DNA from: Phoebastria nigripes
Taxonomy: Eukaryota > Chordata > Aves > Procellariiformes > Diomedeidae
Reading direction: 5' to 3'
DNA length: 64,000 bases
Assembly: GCA_035582835.1 (NCBI GenBank)
Contig: JAYKAV010003090.1
Coordinates: 282,262 to 346,261, forward strand
Shown: positions 1 through 15,008 of the stretch, one piece after another
Layout: every line of letters starts with the position of its first letter
How positions within the stretch are numbered: position 1 is the stretch's first letter
Program-made: the position numbers and the translations under genes
The notes under the pieces: model-generated
What the model saw: the letters and a program-made list of their open reading frames with translations, nothing else
Told to the model about the DNA's origin: nothing
The model's database searches: none

Positions 1-3000
1 CCCTCAAAATTGCCAAGATTTTCTTCTCACATGCCTGCTCCTGGAAGGGCGCACAGCTTCAGTGAACAACAACTGGTCCTGGAAACAATGATTTGTTATC
101 GACTTTCTCCAAAAACTCTGGCACGGTTGTAAGATTACTTCAAGCCCATGCCAATGAATTTTATGTTTTTTCTTGTCCTGATCATTCTGTGTTACATTTT
201 GGATATATGCACTTATATATCTGGGTATGTAAGGAGGAACCCCAGGGTCTCCGTCTGATGGGGAAAACCTAAAAATGGAGGTGGATCTCAGGGCTCTCCT
301 TTAGCAACTGTATGTGCTGTTGGCTTTGAAGAAAGAAAACTATCCCATTCATTTCCTTCATGAGCCTTGCAGCTCTTTGAAGGGAGGGGAAAAAATATTA
401 AAAAAAAAAAATTTCCTTTTCCATGTAACTGCTATAAGACACACACAGAATAAAAAAAATTAATCTGAAATTAAAGTCCTTAGTAAATTTTTAAACTAGC
501 TAAAAGAAACATTAATTTCAGCAATTCTAAACTTTTTTTTTCCCCTGGGAGTCAGAAGCAAGATAGTGGGAGAAGAACAGCCACCACACAGAAGCCACAA
601 AATACAGTGGAACAGCCCAAAACACAAAAGCAAGGAGACTGTAGATAGGTAATTGCCCTGTCTTTGAATGAAAAACATTTCAAATACTATATAAATATAT
701 AAACTGCCACCAGATGTCAGTACAGCCTAGAGAATTGCTAGTTCAACTCTCCACTCCAGGCTGATAAGTATATTTATTTAATATCCCTGCAACTGTCCAG
801 GTACGCAAATCCAGCCTTGCCGTCAGTCCTGAATAGAAAGAGTCACACAAAATAGAAAGTCTCACTTTCATACAGAGAAGCAGCCCCTGGGGCCTGCCAT
901 ATGATCTCATTTGCATGTTATCAACGTGCAAAAAAATGGAATACAAAGCTGTAAGAATAGGCATCAGTTTCTACTGCCGCAGGACATCAAGAGCCAGCTT
1001 GATATTAAATAATCGCTAATTAAGGTTCAATGCCCTCCTTCCTCATGCTCGTCAGACTCTCTAGCTATGGCATGTGCCTTTGTCCCACATGTTCGCATTC
1101 CCTCTGTTCCTAAATAGCTTTAGTCTCCTTAGATTACGCTGCAAAGTGTTGGGGAATATTTAGCAACGAGGTTGCTAAGCTAAATAAAGCTTTTCTGCAA
1201 AACAAGCATTAGCATGATTGTCCTTGTGCTACAGCAGAGGGTCCGTCCCTCCACCTTCTCCCCGTCTCTTTGATTTTTGACAAGAGTTGTAAGGAAAGTG
1301 TCTCCGGAGCATCTCCGGCTGAGGTGATTTTACTTCAAAAATTCTAACAGCAGCATTTATCTCATTTCTTCACACAAATAAATATCAAAATCTAGTTTCT
1401 CAATGGTAGAAATTAGTTTCAGCAAGACAGACTGGCACAAAAACATTTTTGCTGCTCAGTGTCTAAATTCAGTTACACACTTCGCTATTAACTAAAAAAG
1501 TTTCACAGGCTACTTAAATAAAGGGCAGGACTTAATTTAGACCATTAGTGCATAGACTAAAAACAATCAAAAAAGGAATGAAACCACTCCCCCGTTCCAA
1601 ACGTAACCTATATTGTTTAGTCTTAGCAAGAATTTTCAGCTTTGCTAGTTTATAGATCGAGCTTTCTGTCCTACCACAATCAACAAATCTTACTCTAACG
1701 CAAAAACACATATTAAGAGAACACCAGAATTTGTAGAAACCAAGAGAAGAATTGTCAAGTCATTAAGAAATATAACTAATGCCATTTTTGCTTGGCATAG
1801 AACCACTGGATGTTGGCGACATCCTGATTGCTATTTTGTGAGAAATATGCAGGTAAGCAAAGCAACAAACATACATTGACCTATGGAATTTTACATTAGG
1901 AGAACTTTGTTTTTAATTCATTTCTTAGGTACAAGAGTAATATAAGAAATGAGGTTTATGGTTTTAATACTGGCTCATTGCATAACCTTACAAAAACCTC
2001 TTCAATTTTCTTACCAAATGCAGTCAACTCAGTGCATGTATATTCTTACAGTCCAATGTAAAGAAATTCGAAAGTTATATAATTAAAGGGAACTTTAAGT
2101 TAAAAAACGTGAACAGAAAATGAACTTTTTAGGCTAATGGCTAGGAAGAAAATTTACTGAAATATCTCTGTCATGCCTTATAGGGTGGTTTTAGCACAGC
2201 TCTGAGGTTTCAACTTAAGTTTTAAGCCTACCGCACTCTTAGATTTCCTTTACATGGTTTCATATCTCAAGTTGAGTAAAATTGGAAAAGCAGCAAAAAT
2301 ACTGATACACAGAGGCTTTTTTGGAGCATTTATGCTTTAATATAGATGCTGGACAACTTGGACATTAAAATGGAGAAGAGAAATAAAAAGCAGAGAGGCA
2401 GACAGCATCCTAGAAGATTTACCTTATATCATTCTGAAGGGGAGATGGAGTACAAACTACCTAGTAGTTGAGCAGCAGCAACTGCAAAAAATGAATCTGA
2501 AGTAAATCGCTTCACAGGAAACCCCCAAACCACTTAACATGGTATCAAAATTATGTCCAAAGGAAGAACGCCTCTAATTTCATACCTAAATTAAGCTATA
2601 GAACCTCCCTCCAATTCAGGTGAGCTACGTAGTCTCAGAAGTTTCTCTTGGAGGAGTCTGATCACGGACTCAGGAGGGAAGGCAAGTTTTGTTGCAAACC
2701 TGACTAAGTGCTTAATTAAATATAAAACCTACAAGCATGTTTCACCTTGCTTTTGAGTTTCATCAGGAAGCCTTTGCACAATTCCTATTTTGTTCCATAC
2801 AACTGCAAGTCTTTGTCAGGTTAAAACAAGAGGTAATTTATGTGCACTCTCTAAACTGGAATTTTTAATTCATGAGTCTTGGCTCTAATTGTAACAAAGA
2901 CCCTTGAGGCTCATAGTTTCTCTCTGTTAACTTCTCTCCCTCAAATTCTCTACACGTAAACACTTGTTTCTACAACAGCTCTTCTGCAAGTCATTTTTTC

Positions 3001-5340
3001 CCCACTTTTTGCACATTCAAAACATGCAAAAACCAACCCCAAGTGCGTCAGTTTTACACGTGCCACTTGCTCAGTCAGAGTTCGATATGCCCAGGCGACA
3101 AGTACTATTCCAGTCACACTCTCTTCAGGAAATCTCAAGAACATTACTAGCATCAGGAGTACATGACTCAACAGCCAGCTTGCACACTATGCCAAAATAA
3201 TAGAATAGCTGGCCCCTCTTCCCCAGGAAATCTAACTTCTTTAAAATCAAAGTTTTAAGAAGGTAAAGAAGAATTTCAGCTTCTGCAGGAGCAAAACTGC
3301 AAAGCTGCACTTAAAAGTTACTTAAGATTTTACATTAGCAGCAAAATTTGAGTAGAAAGAAGCTTACAGTCGGTTACTATTTAGCACAACTTAATTTCCT
3401 GAAATCTTTAAATAAAAAGTTCACCCTTGATTGTCAAAGGGGTTTTTGCGTCCTAACATTTCCTCTACACCCACCAGGCAGCTAGCTCTGCTGCTGAATG
3501 AACTGTGGCAAATGACATTCAAGCTGTGAGACTTTGATAGAGGCTGGCATTTCAGTAGTTACAAGGCAATATTTGCATGACCGAGCAGATGGAGTATGGT
3601 GGATGCATCTTTTTTCCTCTACTGAAAAAAGTTCTAGATAAAGATGCTTTTAAGAAAGGGAAATTGCCAACCTGAAATGTTGTCATTTTTACGTGGACAA
3701 GTAGGAACGAGGTTTGGCACAATGCTTGAAAGACTTGTACAGTCAATTTTTCTTGCCGCTGTTGGTTTAAGAGTACTATTAAATTCACAGAGCATGAATT
3801 AAGCAATGCAGCAAGCATTTCCTATTGCTAACGCTTATGGTTACTATAACCATGTTAAAATAGTTTTGATGGTACATTTGTTTTTAATGATACCCCTTTT
3901 TTAAGGATTTACAAATAAGTTTTATGGAAAAGTATGCATTATTAGGCAATTTCCATCCTTCAGCTATTTTCCCCATCTTAGATCCTTCAATCTCCTCACC
4001 TCTTCATTCACTACCCAGATATTCATTTAATCTCTAAGCACAGTAGTTGCCTCAAGTTTCACTTTTCTATTTCCATCCTAGACCTTCTTCAGGTTAACTT
4101 AGCTAATGGCATTCTTGCCAAAGTCCAAAGATATTTGCACTATTCCATCCCCATGCATTTTGAGTTGTCAATCATCTTTTCTGCGACAGTCCAGACCTAG
4201 CTCTCTATTCAGCTATGTTTTTTCCTTCCCTATCAGAAGATCCTCCATTTGTTTTTAAAGTGGAGATCCTGAAAAGCTCTTCTGGACACCCAGTCTCTGG
4301 GTGATCTACTTTGCAATGTTAAAAAAATTGCCACCTTTGTGAACATGGTCCAGAAAACTGCCTCTACTCCAAACCTGTGTCCAATGGTACATATGAAATC
4401 TTTCTTCATCTCTCCATCACTTCAAGAAAAATACGCCCGCCAACTCAAACACATCATTAATACTTGCAACTCCACAGACCCAGCCAAACACTCTGTCTTG
4501 CAGATTCTTTACGAATAAAATCTAAATTGTAGCCCTTTCAACTGATCCTTACATTTCTGTCCCAAACAGTGACTCTTCCTCTTCCAGGTTCACTTTTACA
4601 CAACATTCTCCAGTGAAGGAAAGGCAAAAATCTTGCTGTGACTATAACATATTCAGAAAACTACTGCCAGAAAGAACAGTCTAAGAAGTTATCCCTTTAC
4701 ATCCTCTTACGGCTATCCCATCTCAGTTGAATCAAACAGCAGCTACTGTCATGGTCTAGGCCTATCAAAGTCTACAGTCATCTTTCCCCCCTATTAAGCC
4801 ATCTTCTCTACTTCTGGTTATCACATGATATCAGCCTCTGCCCCCCACGTCAGAGTTTCTATTAAGCCTCATTTGTGCTTTCCTCTATGTTGCGTCTTAA
4901 CAGAAATGCAATTTCCAACTCCATAGCCTCCCTCACAGTCCTCCTTCCTCCTCTCCTCTTCACACTGCCTACAAAAAAGATTTAAGCAACAAACTGGTGT
5001 TACTGGCTTACCCCAGTGGGGCCTTGCCCCATGCTCCCCCCGGTGCATCTACCCATTGCGATCCAGAACTATGTCAGGGCTCTCACAGAAACCTCGGTGC
5101 TCAGCACCACCACGTGCTGCAGTCACATTGAACATCTGACTGAAAACTTATAAAGTCATTTAACCCATCTTAGGCTCAGGATGCCAAATTAGCAACACCA
5201 AAGAAAAAATCTGAGAGCAGTAATAGGTATTACTTGAAGCAGCAACCCTGAAACTGAAAAAAGGATTTAAACTCACCACTTGAACATAGTTACAAAACTC
5301 ACCTGAACATACTTTATTTTCTCCTAAATAGGCAGTAAAC
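1..5340. other. A/T-rich non-coding sequence, no gene recognised
   Basis: Short chance ORFs only. There is a small perfect palindrome at 1160-1178 and a block of about 1 kb with C/T bias on the plus strand at 3950-5010. No RNA gene or recognisable transposon was found. Confidence 0.55.
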
Positions 5341-6324
5341 GTAAAACTTCTTTTTAGTGAGGCTCATCACTATGGTATGTGAGCAACCCAAGAAGATCAA
5401 GTTGCTCATCCGTATTAAACAACAGTTGCTGCAGGATGAAAACAAGCAGGGCTTCAGTTTTACAGAAACTCAGCTGAGGTTTCTGTTTGGCAAAGACGAT
5501 GTATTTGAAACACGGCATGGATCCAGATCCCATTTGATCTGGTTCTTCCTGATGTATAGATTTCAGGTAAATTCAATAGCTCCTCTCCCACCCCTCCACG
5601 CAACACAAAGCTTTTCCCTCTGTGTGCTAACAGGATTAAGTGTCACATTTAAATTTCATCAAACTCTACTTTGTTTTCTAACCCCTTCCCTGAATTAGCA
5701 GATTACTGGTGAAGCAGGCAAGGAACACACGGCTTCTCCCACTCGTTAACATCACGGACATGCCGTGGCACGAATCCAAACTCTGTTTTCCTGCAGAGGA
5801 TATAGCTTCCGTGGATGTGAACAATCTCCAGTGAGAGCTTAATGCATCAGCCCATTTCCTCCGTTGGAAGGGAGTCTCCCCACTCATGCTCTGAACAAAC
5901 ACAGTCCCAGAGCCAGCCCATGGACAGTGTTTACAGAAACAGTAATGTCACTGAAAGGAGAGTTTCGGATACTTTGGAACAAAAATAGTTTGGAGAAAAA
6001 AGAAAGCAGCAGGTTTTGGTTTTTTGGGGTGGTGTGGGTTTTTTTTTTTTTACTCTTCATGAAAAGTAGTAAATTAAGCATTAGTCAAACATTGATACTT
6101 TTTTTTTGTTTTGTTATTTTAGACAGAGGCTTCTTTAAAAACCACATCTATTTTACTGTCATTAAAGTAAATCTTATGCTGAACAAAGGAACTGAAAGGT
6201 ACCAATTTAGCAACAGTTCTATATTTCCATCCCCACCTCTCCTCTTGCTACCTAACTTATACATGTACAAATAAGGGGCCCAAGTAGTGCCAATATACAA
6301 TAAAGGAACACTTTTTTGTTGTGG

Positions 6325-6356
6325 TTTTTTTTTGATTTTTTTTTTTTTTTTTTTTT
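6325..6356. repeat. T-rich homopolymer tract
   Basis: Nine T, GA, then 21 T. On the minus strand this is an A-tract, but no retrotransposed gene or SINE body is recognisable beside it. Confidence 0.8.
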
Positions 6357-9300
6357 AAATGCACTGAAAAACTTTATATTTTCACAAAGTTTGGGCAGTC
6401 TAAAGGCGGGGGTAGCTGAAGTATTTACAAAGGTTCTGCGCCATCTGTAATTCCTCATACATGCATGCACTTTGACAACCCTATTTAATTAGCACCAACC
6501 TTTCACCACTTAGCATGCTGCTAAGTATTAGTCTATTTTTATTTTATTTATTTTAAGGAAGTGGAACAATACAGTGATCATCAAAAATAGTACATCAAAA
6601 TAGTACACGCTGTACCTCATACTTAAACAAATAAATACAGACAACTATAATCCAAGAGTAGGATATATAAATATAAACTCTAAGCTTCACAAAGTTCATG
6701 AGAATTATAACTTTTGGAAAACCCACTCCATCTGGTAATTGAAGTGTTTTCGATCTCTCAGTTACTAACACAGGAATGAAGCAGAAAGCTGCTCTAGGCA
6801 TGCATTTTGCCTACAAACCAAACTTGTAACATCATATGGTCGATGTATAAGACAAGGCAAGCAGGCATAAGAAAAACACGTCACGGTCTTTTCTTGTTTC
6901 TACCTCACTTCCAGCCCTACAACCCGCCTGATGACTATGACAGACATGGCTGGTAGGCAACAGGAGGCAAAGAAGCGTCAGTTAGAGGCAATGTGGCTAT
7001 CCAGGCTCCATCCGAGAAGCAGGAAGGAAGAAACTCGAGGGTCAGGAGCAGAAGATAAGGGCAGAGACAGGCTGCAGCATAAGAATTTTCGTAAGTAAAT
7101 GGCCTGGCAATGGAAATAATATTTTTAAAAGTTTCCATGCCTCCTCCCCCATCGAGGCTGCTAAATCGCATCCTGTTGCCCTGCTCAGGGCTGTGAATCA
7201 TTGTGCTAACCTGGAACGGTGCCACGCACCTCCAGAGCTTCTCTCCACTACAAAAATTAGTGGGCTACTTCTCACAAAAAGTAATTTGCAAGAAACCCCT
7301 TCTAGATCCAACCATCAAACAGTGGACAGAGGCTTCATTTTCTTTCCCAAGTCTTACAACACCAGGAAATCTTAGAATCAGCATAGGAAAAAAATAAAAT
7401 AAAATTTAAAAAAAAAAAAAAATCAAGCGATTTTTTTCACCTACAGTTCTACCTGTGCTCTTCCTGGCTAAAGATGAGAGCAGGCAGCTAGTATTTTGGA
7501 TTGCTCGATGCAAGTGACCTCTCCAGCTACCACCCCATATTAACTTCCTGACCAAGCTAAGTGAAAGCCTGCCAAGTATTAAAGAGAGAAGATAAGGGAT
7601 GTAAGCCGCTCGGGTACTTCCTTTCTGGAGATATTTTTGACCAGCGCTGCAATTCTACAGGTCTTATCTGAAGAACTGACATGTTAGGCAGGGTTCAGCA
7701 ACATCCCGATTTTACCTTCTGCGCTAAACACAAACCCAAAGAGAGGGCTGATGGCAAGTGCCACACAGGCTGTTTGTTAGGAGGCTATGCAAAACAATCG
7801 GAGCGCCTTGTGATGAGATGAAAAAGCCACGACGTCTACCTTCTCTCCTAACTGGAGAGGAAGTTGAAAGTTAAGTTAGGTTCAGAGTTTAATTTTTAAA
7901 ACAATAAAATCCTCCATTCTGAAATGATAAATGTGGAAGCGAAGATTGAATGATGTTCAGTTTTACATCGTGTCTTCGGATTCTTTAGAAAGGTAGAGAG
8001 TTGACATAGATTTTCTGCAGCAGAATTTACTGCAACAATAGTAATTTCTCTGACCAGATTTGAAAACATACACCTTGTTTTCTAAAATGCAAATATTTTA
8101 CTCTTATTAAGTTTAAAGTGACTGGAAACTTAAAATGAGATCTGACACAAATCATAGCAGAAAAATGTAATATATGCTAGCCTACAAGAATCACTGCATT
8201 CAAGGTACGTTAGTTACTTTTTTTGGTCAGCTCAAAAACTTTCGTCCCACCAGCTGATAGTTCTTTCCTAAGAGGAGAAAACTGGTTCCAGCAAATCAAT
8301 TCCAGCAAATTAAAGCAGAATATTAGCAACATAAGGCAAAATGTTGGCAAAATGCAATCAGAGAGATGATTTATTGCTTACAATGAAAACTAGAGAATTT
8401 ATACCTTCAGATGTCCTTTTCAGTAAGCAACTGAAATTCAATGCAAACTATTTCTCAATATATGATGTATGTCACAACATGTGATTTAGTTCATGATGCA
8501 ATTTCATCTCATTCAACATGCTGTTTCCACTCACATACTTCACATGACAGAACAGATTTGCTGCAGCCGTGGAAACATCTTTAGAAAGTTAAAAACTACT
8601 TACTTTTAAAGCAAAAATGCTGTATCCGTACATTAGAAGTTGAACTGTACAAGTTTTATTAGGAGCTACTGAATCTCTAGGAACAAAGATACTTCACCAG
8701 TATCTAAAACAGACAGCAGACACACTACAGATGCAGTTAGGAGCATTTGCTTGTTCTACAGCTTTCATGGAGGAGAACACATATCTGCATATTACACTAT
8801 CTTGTAACTCAATACACCTAGCAAGTGTAGTCTGCCACTGGTTTAGAAAACTTCTCTGCAAGAGAAGCATTAATAATGATGATAATAAGTCTAGTCACCC
8901 ATGTTCCAAGACATCAGACAGCAAGTGCCAGAAGTTTGAGGGACTTAAAGCACCAGATACCCTTCCTAGAAACATTTTAAATCTATTCTAGCTACGATGA
9001 ATGAGTACACTTAGATAGTCAAGAGAAGTTGTAGACAATAAGCACTTCTGAACACAAGGCAGACTGCGTGCACCTCAAGGTGAGTACCCAGGGAGGAATA
9101 TGTAAGCTTCAGCCCCACTGTGCAAGCACCTTCACAAACACCAAACAGTCAGCTGGCAGTGGAAAAAAAAAACATGTATAACCACAGAAAAGTAGTAGAC
9201 AGGCTTAGAACTGGGTCCAGCTGACACTACTGACAAGGAAGATGCTTTCCATACCTTTATTTTATGCTTGCAGCTTTTTGTCTGTGTCCTAATGAGAAAC

Positions 9301-12300
9301 AGTTGCCCCTTCTTCCCCTCAACATACCTCCACTCGGCAGTGTAAGGGCTAAACCAGTCTTTAGTCAGCGATACTGACAAAAAAGCCAAATCATTCCNAA
9401 ATAACACTGTCCCCATAAGCAGCAACTGCAAAATGCCCGAGGCAAAAATGTGTTCAGTTCCAAATTTTAATTATTCAAACTCTGTACCAAAACACTCACA
9501 TTCTCCTTTTCCTAAAGCTACCAATTTCAATCCATTTAACTAACATGTGGAAAACCTGCAGATCTTCCTGTTGAGGAGGAGAAATGCTCAGATTAGAAAA
9601 CTTGCATGTTATTTTTCAGTATGAGTTCACAGTTCCTTTACAATCGGATTCTCAACTCGGCACACTGACATGGAAGGAAGCGTAACAGAAAAATAAGATC
9701 TTTTAACAAAGCTGGTATCTGCAGTCAGTTCCTCCCAGGAATGAAACACCCAGCTTTCCAAGACAGCACCAGATATGTTCATATAACATATCTTTGTGAT
9801 AGAAACGAACAAAAGAACAACAAGGCTTCTCTACGGATTTCCTCATAGAAGACATGAAATCCTTCTGTGTAGATAGTTGCTATGGTGCAGCCTTAAGGGG
9901 AAAAAAGAGGGGAGATCAGACTTCTTGTTTACAGGTTTCCAATATGCTCCACTTGATCCATCTTGAAATTGAAACCCTTTAGCTTCCTGTCTTTAGGCTG
10001 TCAGATGGTAGAGGACAAACACAGCATTAGCAACTTTACAAAGCTTCCACGTTCTGCATAGATCTAGAGAAAAACATCCATGTGGATTAGACGACAGGCA
10101 GGAGGGACAATATAGTTTCAAAAAGAATAAAAGCCATACTAAATCCTGAGAGACTTACTCAAGGGAAAAGAGACTTACTCTGCGAATGAAATGCCAGATT
10201 ATCTTTGAACACTGTCAACAATTCACCACAATGTAACAGTGCATGGACCTATAAAAAATATGCTGTTTTGACATTCTCAGGTGAAATCCTGATTCTTCCA
10301 AGAACTTCTTACACAGGTTTTATCCAAACAGGTATGCCTGGCTATTTACAGATTCAAGAAGAATAAGACAAAGACGTTTAAGGTAGGATTCAACTCTTAA
10401 TAAGACACCTAAACCATATAAAGACACATAAACTTCCCCTACAGTCAAAAAAGCCTACAGAAAGATTCAGCTTATCCTACAGCAGACACTTTGGGTGTAA
10501 TTCAGGTACCTAGACATAGGTATCTGCTGTCAGTTTAAACATCCTGGGAGTTCCACCTCACTTCCAGTTGCCTCTGTTGTAAACCCTGCAGGTCCCAGGT
10601 TGTATCCATCAGCATTATGCAATCTTTACCAATGCTTTAGAGATCCTAATTGGCACTAGGTTTAGGCAGGTGACCAGAGGGCTGCTATCCAGGCCCCACT
10701 GACTCTACCAACTAAATCTTCACCAACTATGAAAAGAGAGAGCACACATAGAAACTTGGTGCAGAAGTATAAAACGTACATGTTTTTTCATCAGTCACGA
10801 ACAGAATGCATCCTTTATTCTTTCGCCAGTTGACAAGAAGATAGCTATCACTTATAGAATAGTCTTAGGCTATTGGGGTTTTAGTGCTATGTAGGAGATT
10901 TGGCTTTTGCAGTCACTTCTTTAGGGTACCATCTTCTAAAGAAGCAGCCAAATGTAATTTCTTGCCTAGATCCATTATTCGCTTGCCAGAAGATTAGACT
11001 AGAACTTTTTTGCCAAAGTCTTCTGTATAACCTGCCTGCATGAACTGCCTTAATCAACTTTTCTTTAGTATGGTGCATAAAACCCACTCATACAGAACAG
11101 GTTAGTTCTCCCATTCAGTCAGTGACCAGTCTGGTTCTGCCATATATTGTGTTTTTACTGAACATGCAGGGTAGGGTAGAAGCGACTAGAGTATCCAGGA
11201 TAATTCCAGGGTTTGGGAACTTAATGATGCAGTCTTCCTAAAATAAGTACAAAGTTCCCTGCACAGACAGGGATGCCTTTAAAGACCTCCAGAGGGAGAT
11301 GCTGTCTAATTTTTGGTATCTAAATTGCTTCGAACGTCCATCTTAGGCATCATTACTGGCCACACCAGCATCTCGCTACAGCCTGAATATTCTATACTCT
11401 GTCAGGTCAGGAATACAAAATTCAAAAATAAATAGGAGAGGAAACAAGACCTATGACAGCTTTCAAATTCCATGGCAGTTTTCTTGCTCTCTTTAGACTG
11501 CAATTTATTCATCCCCCGCCCCCAATGCTATTGTTTGCCATCATCTATTTCTCTTTCTTTTCCTGCTTACTGTTGGAACAAAGTGTAAAAATACTATTTT
11601 CCCTATTGTCACGTATACCTGGAAAGCTTAACTAATGCCCCAAACCATTTGCTCCCTACTGCTAGCAAACAGCCTAAACTGAAACAGTAGCATCTAATCT
11701 GTATTTGTGCTACTACCAGCAGCAAAAGAAATTTGAAGGNAAAAAAAATGACACTGGAGGGTATTAGCGTAGACTTCCTTCCATTATTCTTTGGTTCTTC
11801 CATCTTCTGGGATTTGTTTCCAAGAGAAGATCATTAATCTCCTGGCTGTTAACCCAGACGCCCTCCTGACAGCGTTCTGTCTACAGAAATCAGACCACCA
11901 AGGCCAGACTTGGACAGAACAACTACTAACCTTTAAACACTGGAGAAAGTATTGTCCCTTCACTGTAACATTTACAAGCACACATGGTTCTCCTTTCCCA
12001 TTTATTTAACAAGCATCTGAATGATTCCGCTAATGTGGCTATAACCCCATTCTCACAGCTCAGAGACAAGGGATGCTGTGCAAGGAAGCCACCCTGCACC
12101 CAGTGTTTCTACAGCAATACTCATTACACACAATCCACCCAGTAGTAGGAATATTTAAGAGAGTCCCACGGAGAAAGAGCTGAGATCTTGTCTGATTTCA
12201 TTCCAAATCTACTGAAAACAGAGAAAAGCTTTTGCCAAGGCAATTTTGGCAAGTATTTCCAGCAGTATCCTGGCTTGCCAAATTGCATTTGGATTTTGCT

Positions 12301-13490
12301 GGACTTATTTACTTGTTCAGTATGCTCAGAGAAGTAGAAACATTTGTTGCTGTAGAGAATCTGGCTTACTTTGAAGACCTGGAACAACACTTAAAAGATG
12401 AATCAGAAACTGACTGACTTAGGAATTTGATCTATTAACCTCAGCTCATAGTGTTGTGGTATCCTGAAGTGTTAGAAGTAATCCATAGCTCAGCTACTTC
12501 AGGTCTGAGACCAGACAACTCTCTGAACTCTCAAATGACACTTTTAAGATGCTATTTTTATACAGCCAGGTTCTACTCCATTCAAAAATACCATCCAACA
12601 CAAGCCATAAGACGACCCTGAAGATCCTCTTTAGTAGTCAAAAGAGCACAGCCACATTTTATAACAAAACTGGCATTCTTTGCTGACTGCATGGAGAGAA
12701 ATCCTTAAGGCGTGATTTTCAGAAGACATTAAGCATCCAGTCTCAAAAAACCCTCAAAGTTACAGCCCTTTAAGGCACCTTTAGTTAAAGGCTGATCCCT
12801 CCCACACTGTTGTCCCCACCCTCACTCACCACAGGGCTGGACAGTGCTCTGCTTCCACCCTGTCACTGGGGCATGCAGGAATGCTTTTGATCAGATGCGT
12901 CAGAGGTACACTGGTGACATATTTTGCCTGACAGAGTCATGCTCGACTCAAAACCCGGAGTGAAAAAATCAGTATTTCAAAAGCATTATCTATAGCCCTT
13001 GTTTTCAAGGTTTTGGCACNGTTTCTCCCATGTTTGTCCATTCCACATTTTCAGCTTTACTAGCTTGCTTTTGCTCATTTTCTTTTTTTTTTTTGCTGAG
13101 CAAGACATTCCTTCTTCACGCCTCCCTCTATTCCCCTATCTCCTAACACTGCCCACTACCTTGCAATAGGCCAGCAACTTACCTTCCCTTTTCAAACACA
13201 GAAGCTACGTACTAGGTCATAGCCACGGTCCAACTATCCTCAAAGCACACACTGCTAGAGAAAAGTACAAAATACCACCCAGGCTTCCACAGTGTCATTT
13301 TTCTAACTCCTCACTGTTATAACATAAATCCATTTGGAGGCATAGCATTTCATATAATTCTTTTTCTTGCCTTTTAAAAGCACATGTTCTTACAACTCCT
13401 TCAACCCATTATCCAGTAGGCACCTACAATGCATTTTTCACAAACAGAAAAATCAAATATAAACATACCCTAAATTTCTGATTTCTAAGA

Positions 13491-13515
13491 GAGTGTGTGT
13501 GTATATATATATATT
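13491..13515. repeat. (TG)n-(TA)n compound microsatellite
   Basis: A short GT run passes directly into an AT run. It is too short to be notable except as a possible polymorphic marker. Confidence 0.8.
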
Positions 13516-15008
13516 TTGGTTGCGTTCAAGAATAACAGTACCAACTTGCTTCCTAAGAGATACAAGTAGACTGCTATATGACCTGTTCCCATCGTCATTG
13601 TACCTTTCCAATATTTAACTTGTAAAGTGAACAGGAATACCTCTGGTTGGTTTCCTCTAGATGAACCAACAACAAAAAAATAAACCAAGTAAAGATAAAG
13701 AATCAATGCCTACCTCTCTCCACCCCAGGGAAACATACCACTCAATGATGATTCTCCATTGATAACTATAGTTTTAAATTTGTTCAACCATTTTTAATCC
13801 CTCTGATACATGGTATCCAGACTTTTTACTATGTTAAATTTTTTTCCATCAGGATGTTTTGGTTGCCAAATCAAATATCCTGAAACATATCATAAAGGCT
13901 AGCATTTGTACGAGGCTACTAATCTGCCTGACTTAAAAAGAAATAAAAAGATGACACAGTAGATGAGTTGCATTTCCCAGTATGATTTACTCCACTTACC
14001 TGCTTTGGTCCAAGTCCTATTTCAGTACTTCTTTCCAAAACTACGTCAAGCTGACAGCCTATAAGCAGTCGTACACTCTACTCACCCAGTTAAGCCCCGA
14101 CACAAATTAGTTTCTATCTGTAATCTGGAGTACTCTAATTTTAGATTAGCAGTCCACAGATTTTCTCATATTACTCCTCTCACACTCCTTGATACAAGTT
14201 ATTGGCATCTTTTAAGTTATGTCATATTTTAATAGCTGCTGTTAAACATCCTCCTGGCATGCTAAAGTGGAAAGAATGCCATCAACATTTGTATCTGACT
14301 AAAATCTAGCTTTTTAACCACATACCTGACAAACTTATTGAGTATTTTTGTCTTTAAGCACTGCTCTATGACTTCCACCTGGTCACGGAGGACCAACATT
14401 AGAGTTACTTTTTTTTTTTCCTAATAAAATCTTTCTTTCCCCAACTGTCCAGCTGTCCTCCCTCCATCCATGTCATTTTCTTACTAATTTTATATATTGC
14501 TTCATTATCTGCTAATTTATATTCATGGAATAAAAGCTGACAGCCATCTATTTAGGGATTTCTGGTGGCAGGAGGATGGGAAAGAGTATTTTTAATAGCC
14601 ATTTCTACCTCTATTCTCAGCCATTTTATCTTTGACTATGTCCCTTGACTGTGGATTCTTCCACAACTAGTAAGATTTTTGTAAGCCATACCAAAGCGCT
14701 CTGCTTTTTCTGTTCATATTTCATCTTTCACCTTGTTTTGTTCAAAAGCTTTCTACCTTTTGAATTTCCTCCTTTGAGAGCAAAAGATTGTATTCATCTG
14801 ACCACATATGGACTTCTATCAGCCAAGATATCCACACCTGAGCTAGTTATCCTAGACTGACTTTGAAGATAAAGGACAGAAATAAGAATGGCAACTGGGG
14901 ACAAGTCATCCCATTCCTAAATACATCTCTAAAATAAATCATGTAAATTGTCTCGTAAAAGGGCCTCTCCTCCTTCATTAAGGTAACCCTACAATGGTCC
15001 TGCTTGGA

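Larger units (their letters stand above)
5341..15008. other. A/T-rich non-coding sequence, no confirmed gene
   Basis: It holds homopolymer tracts near 6.0-6.36 kb, 7.4 kb and 13.08 kb, the 13.5-kb microsatellite and one exon-like open stretch at 5358-5565 that I could not assign (see findings). Everything else reads as intergenic or intronic. Confidence 0.5.

Noticed and set aside
5864..6274. 136-codon plus-strand frame
   Set aside because: It passes through T homopolymers that give Phe/Leu runs. Low-complexity artefact.
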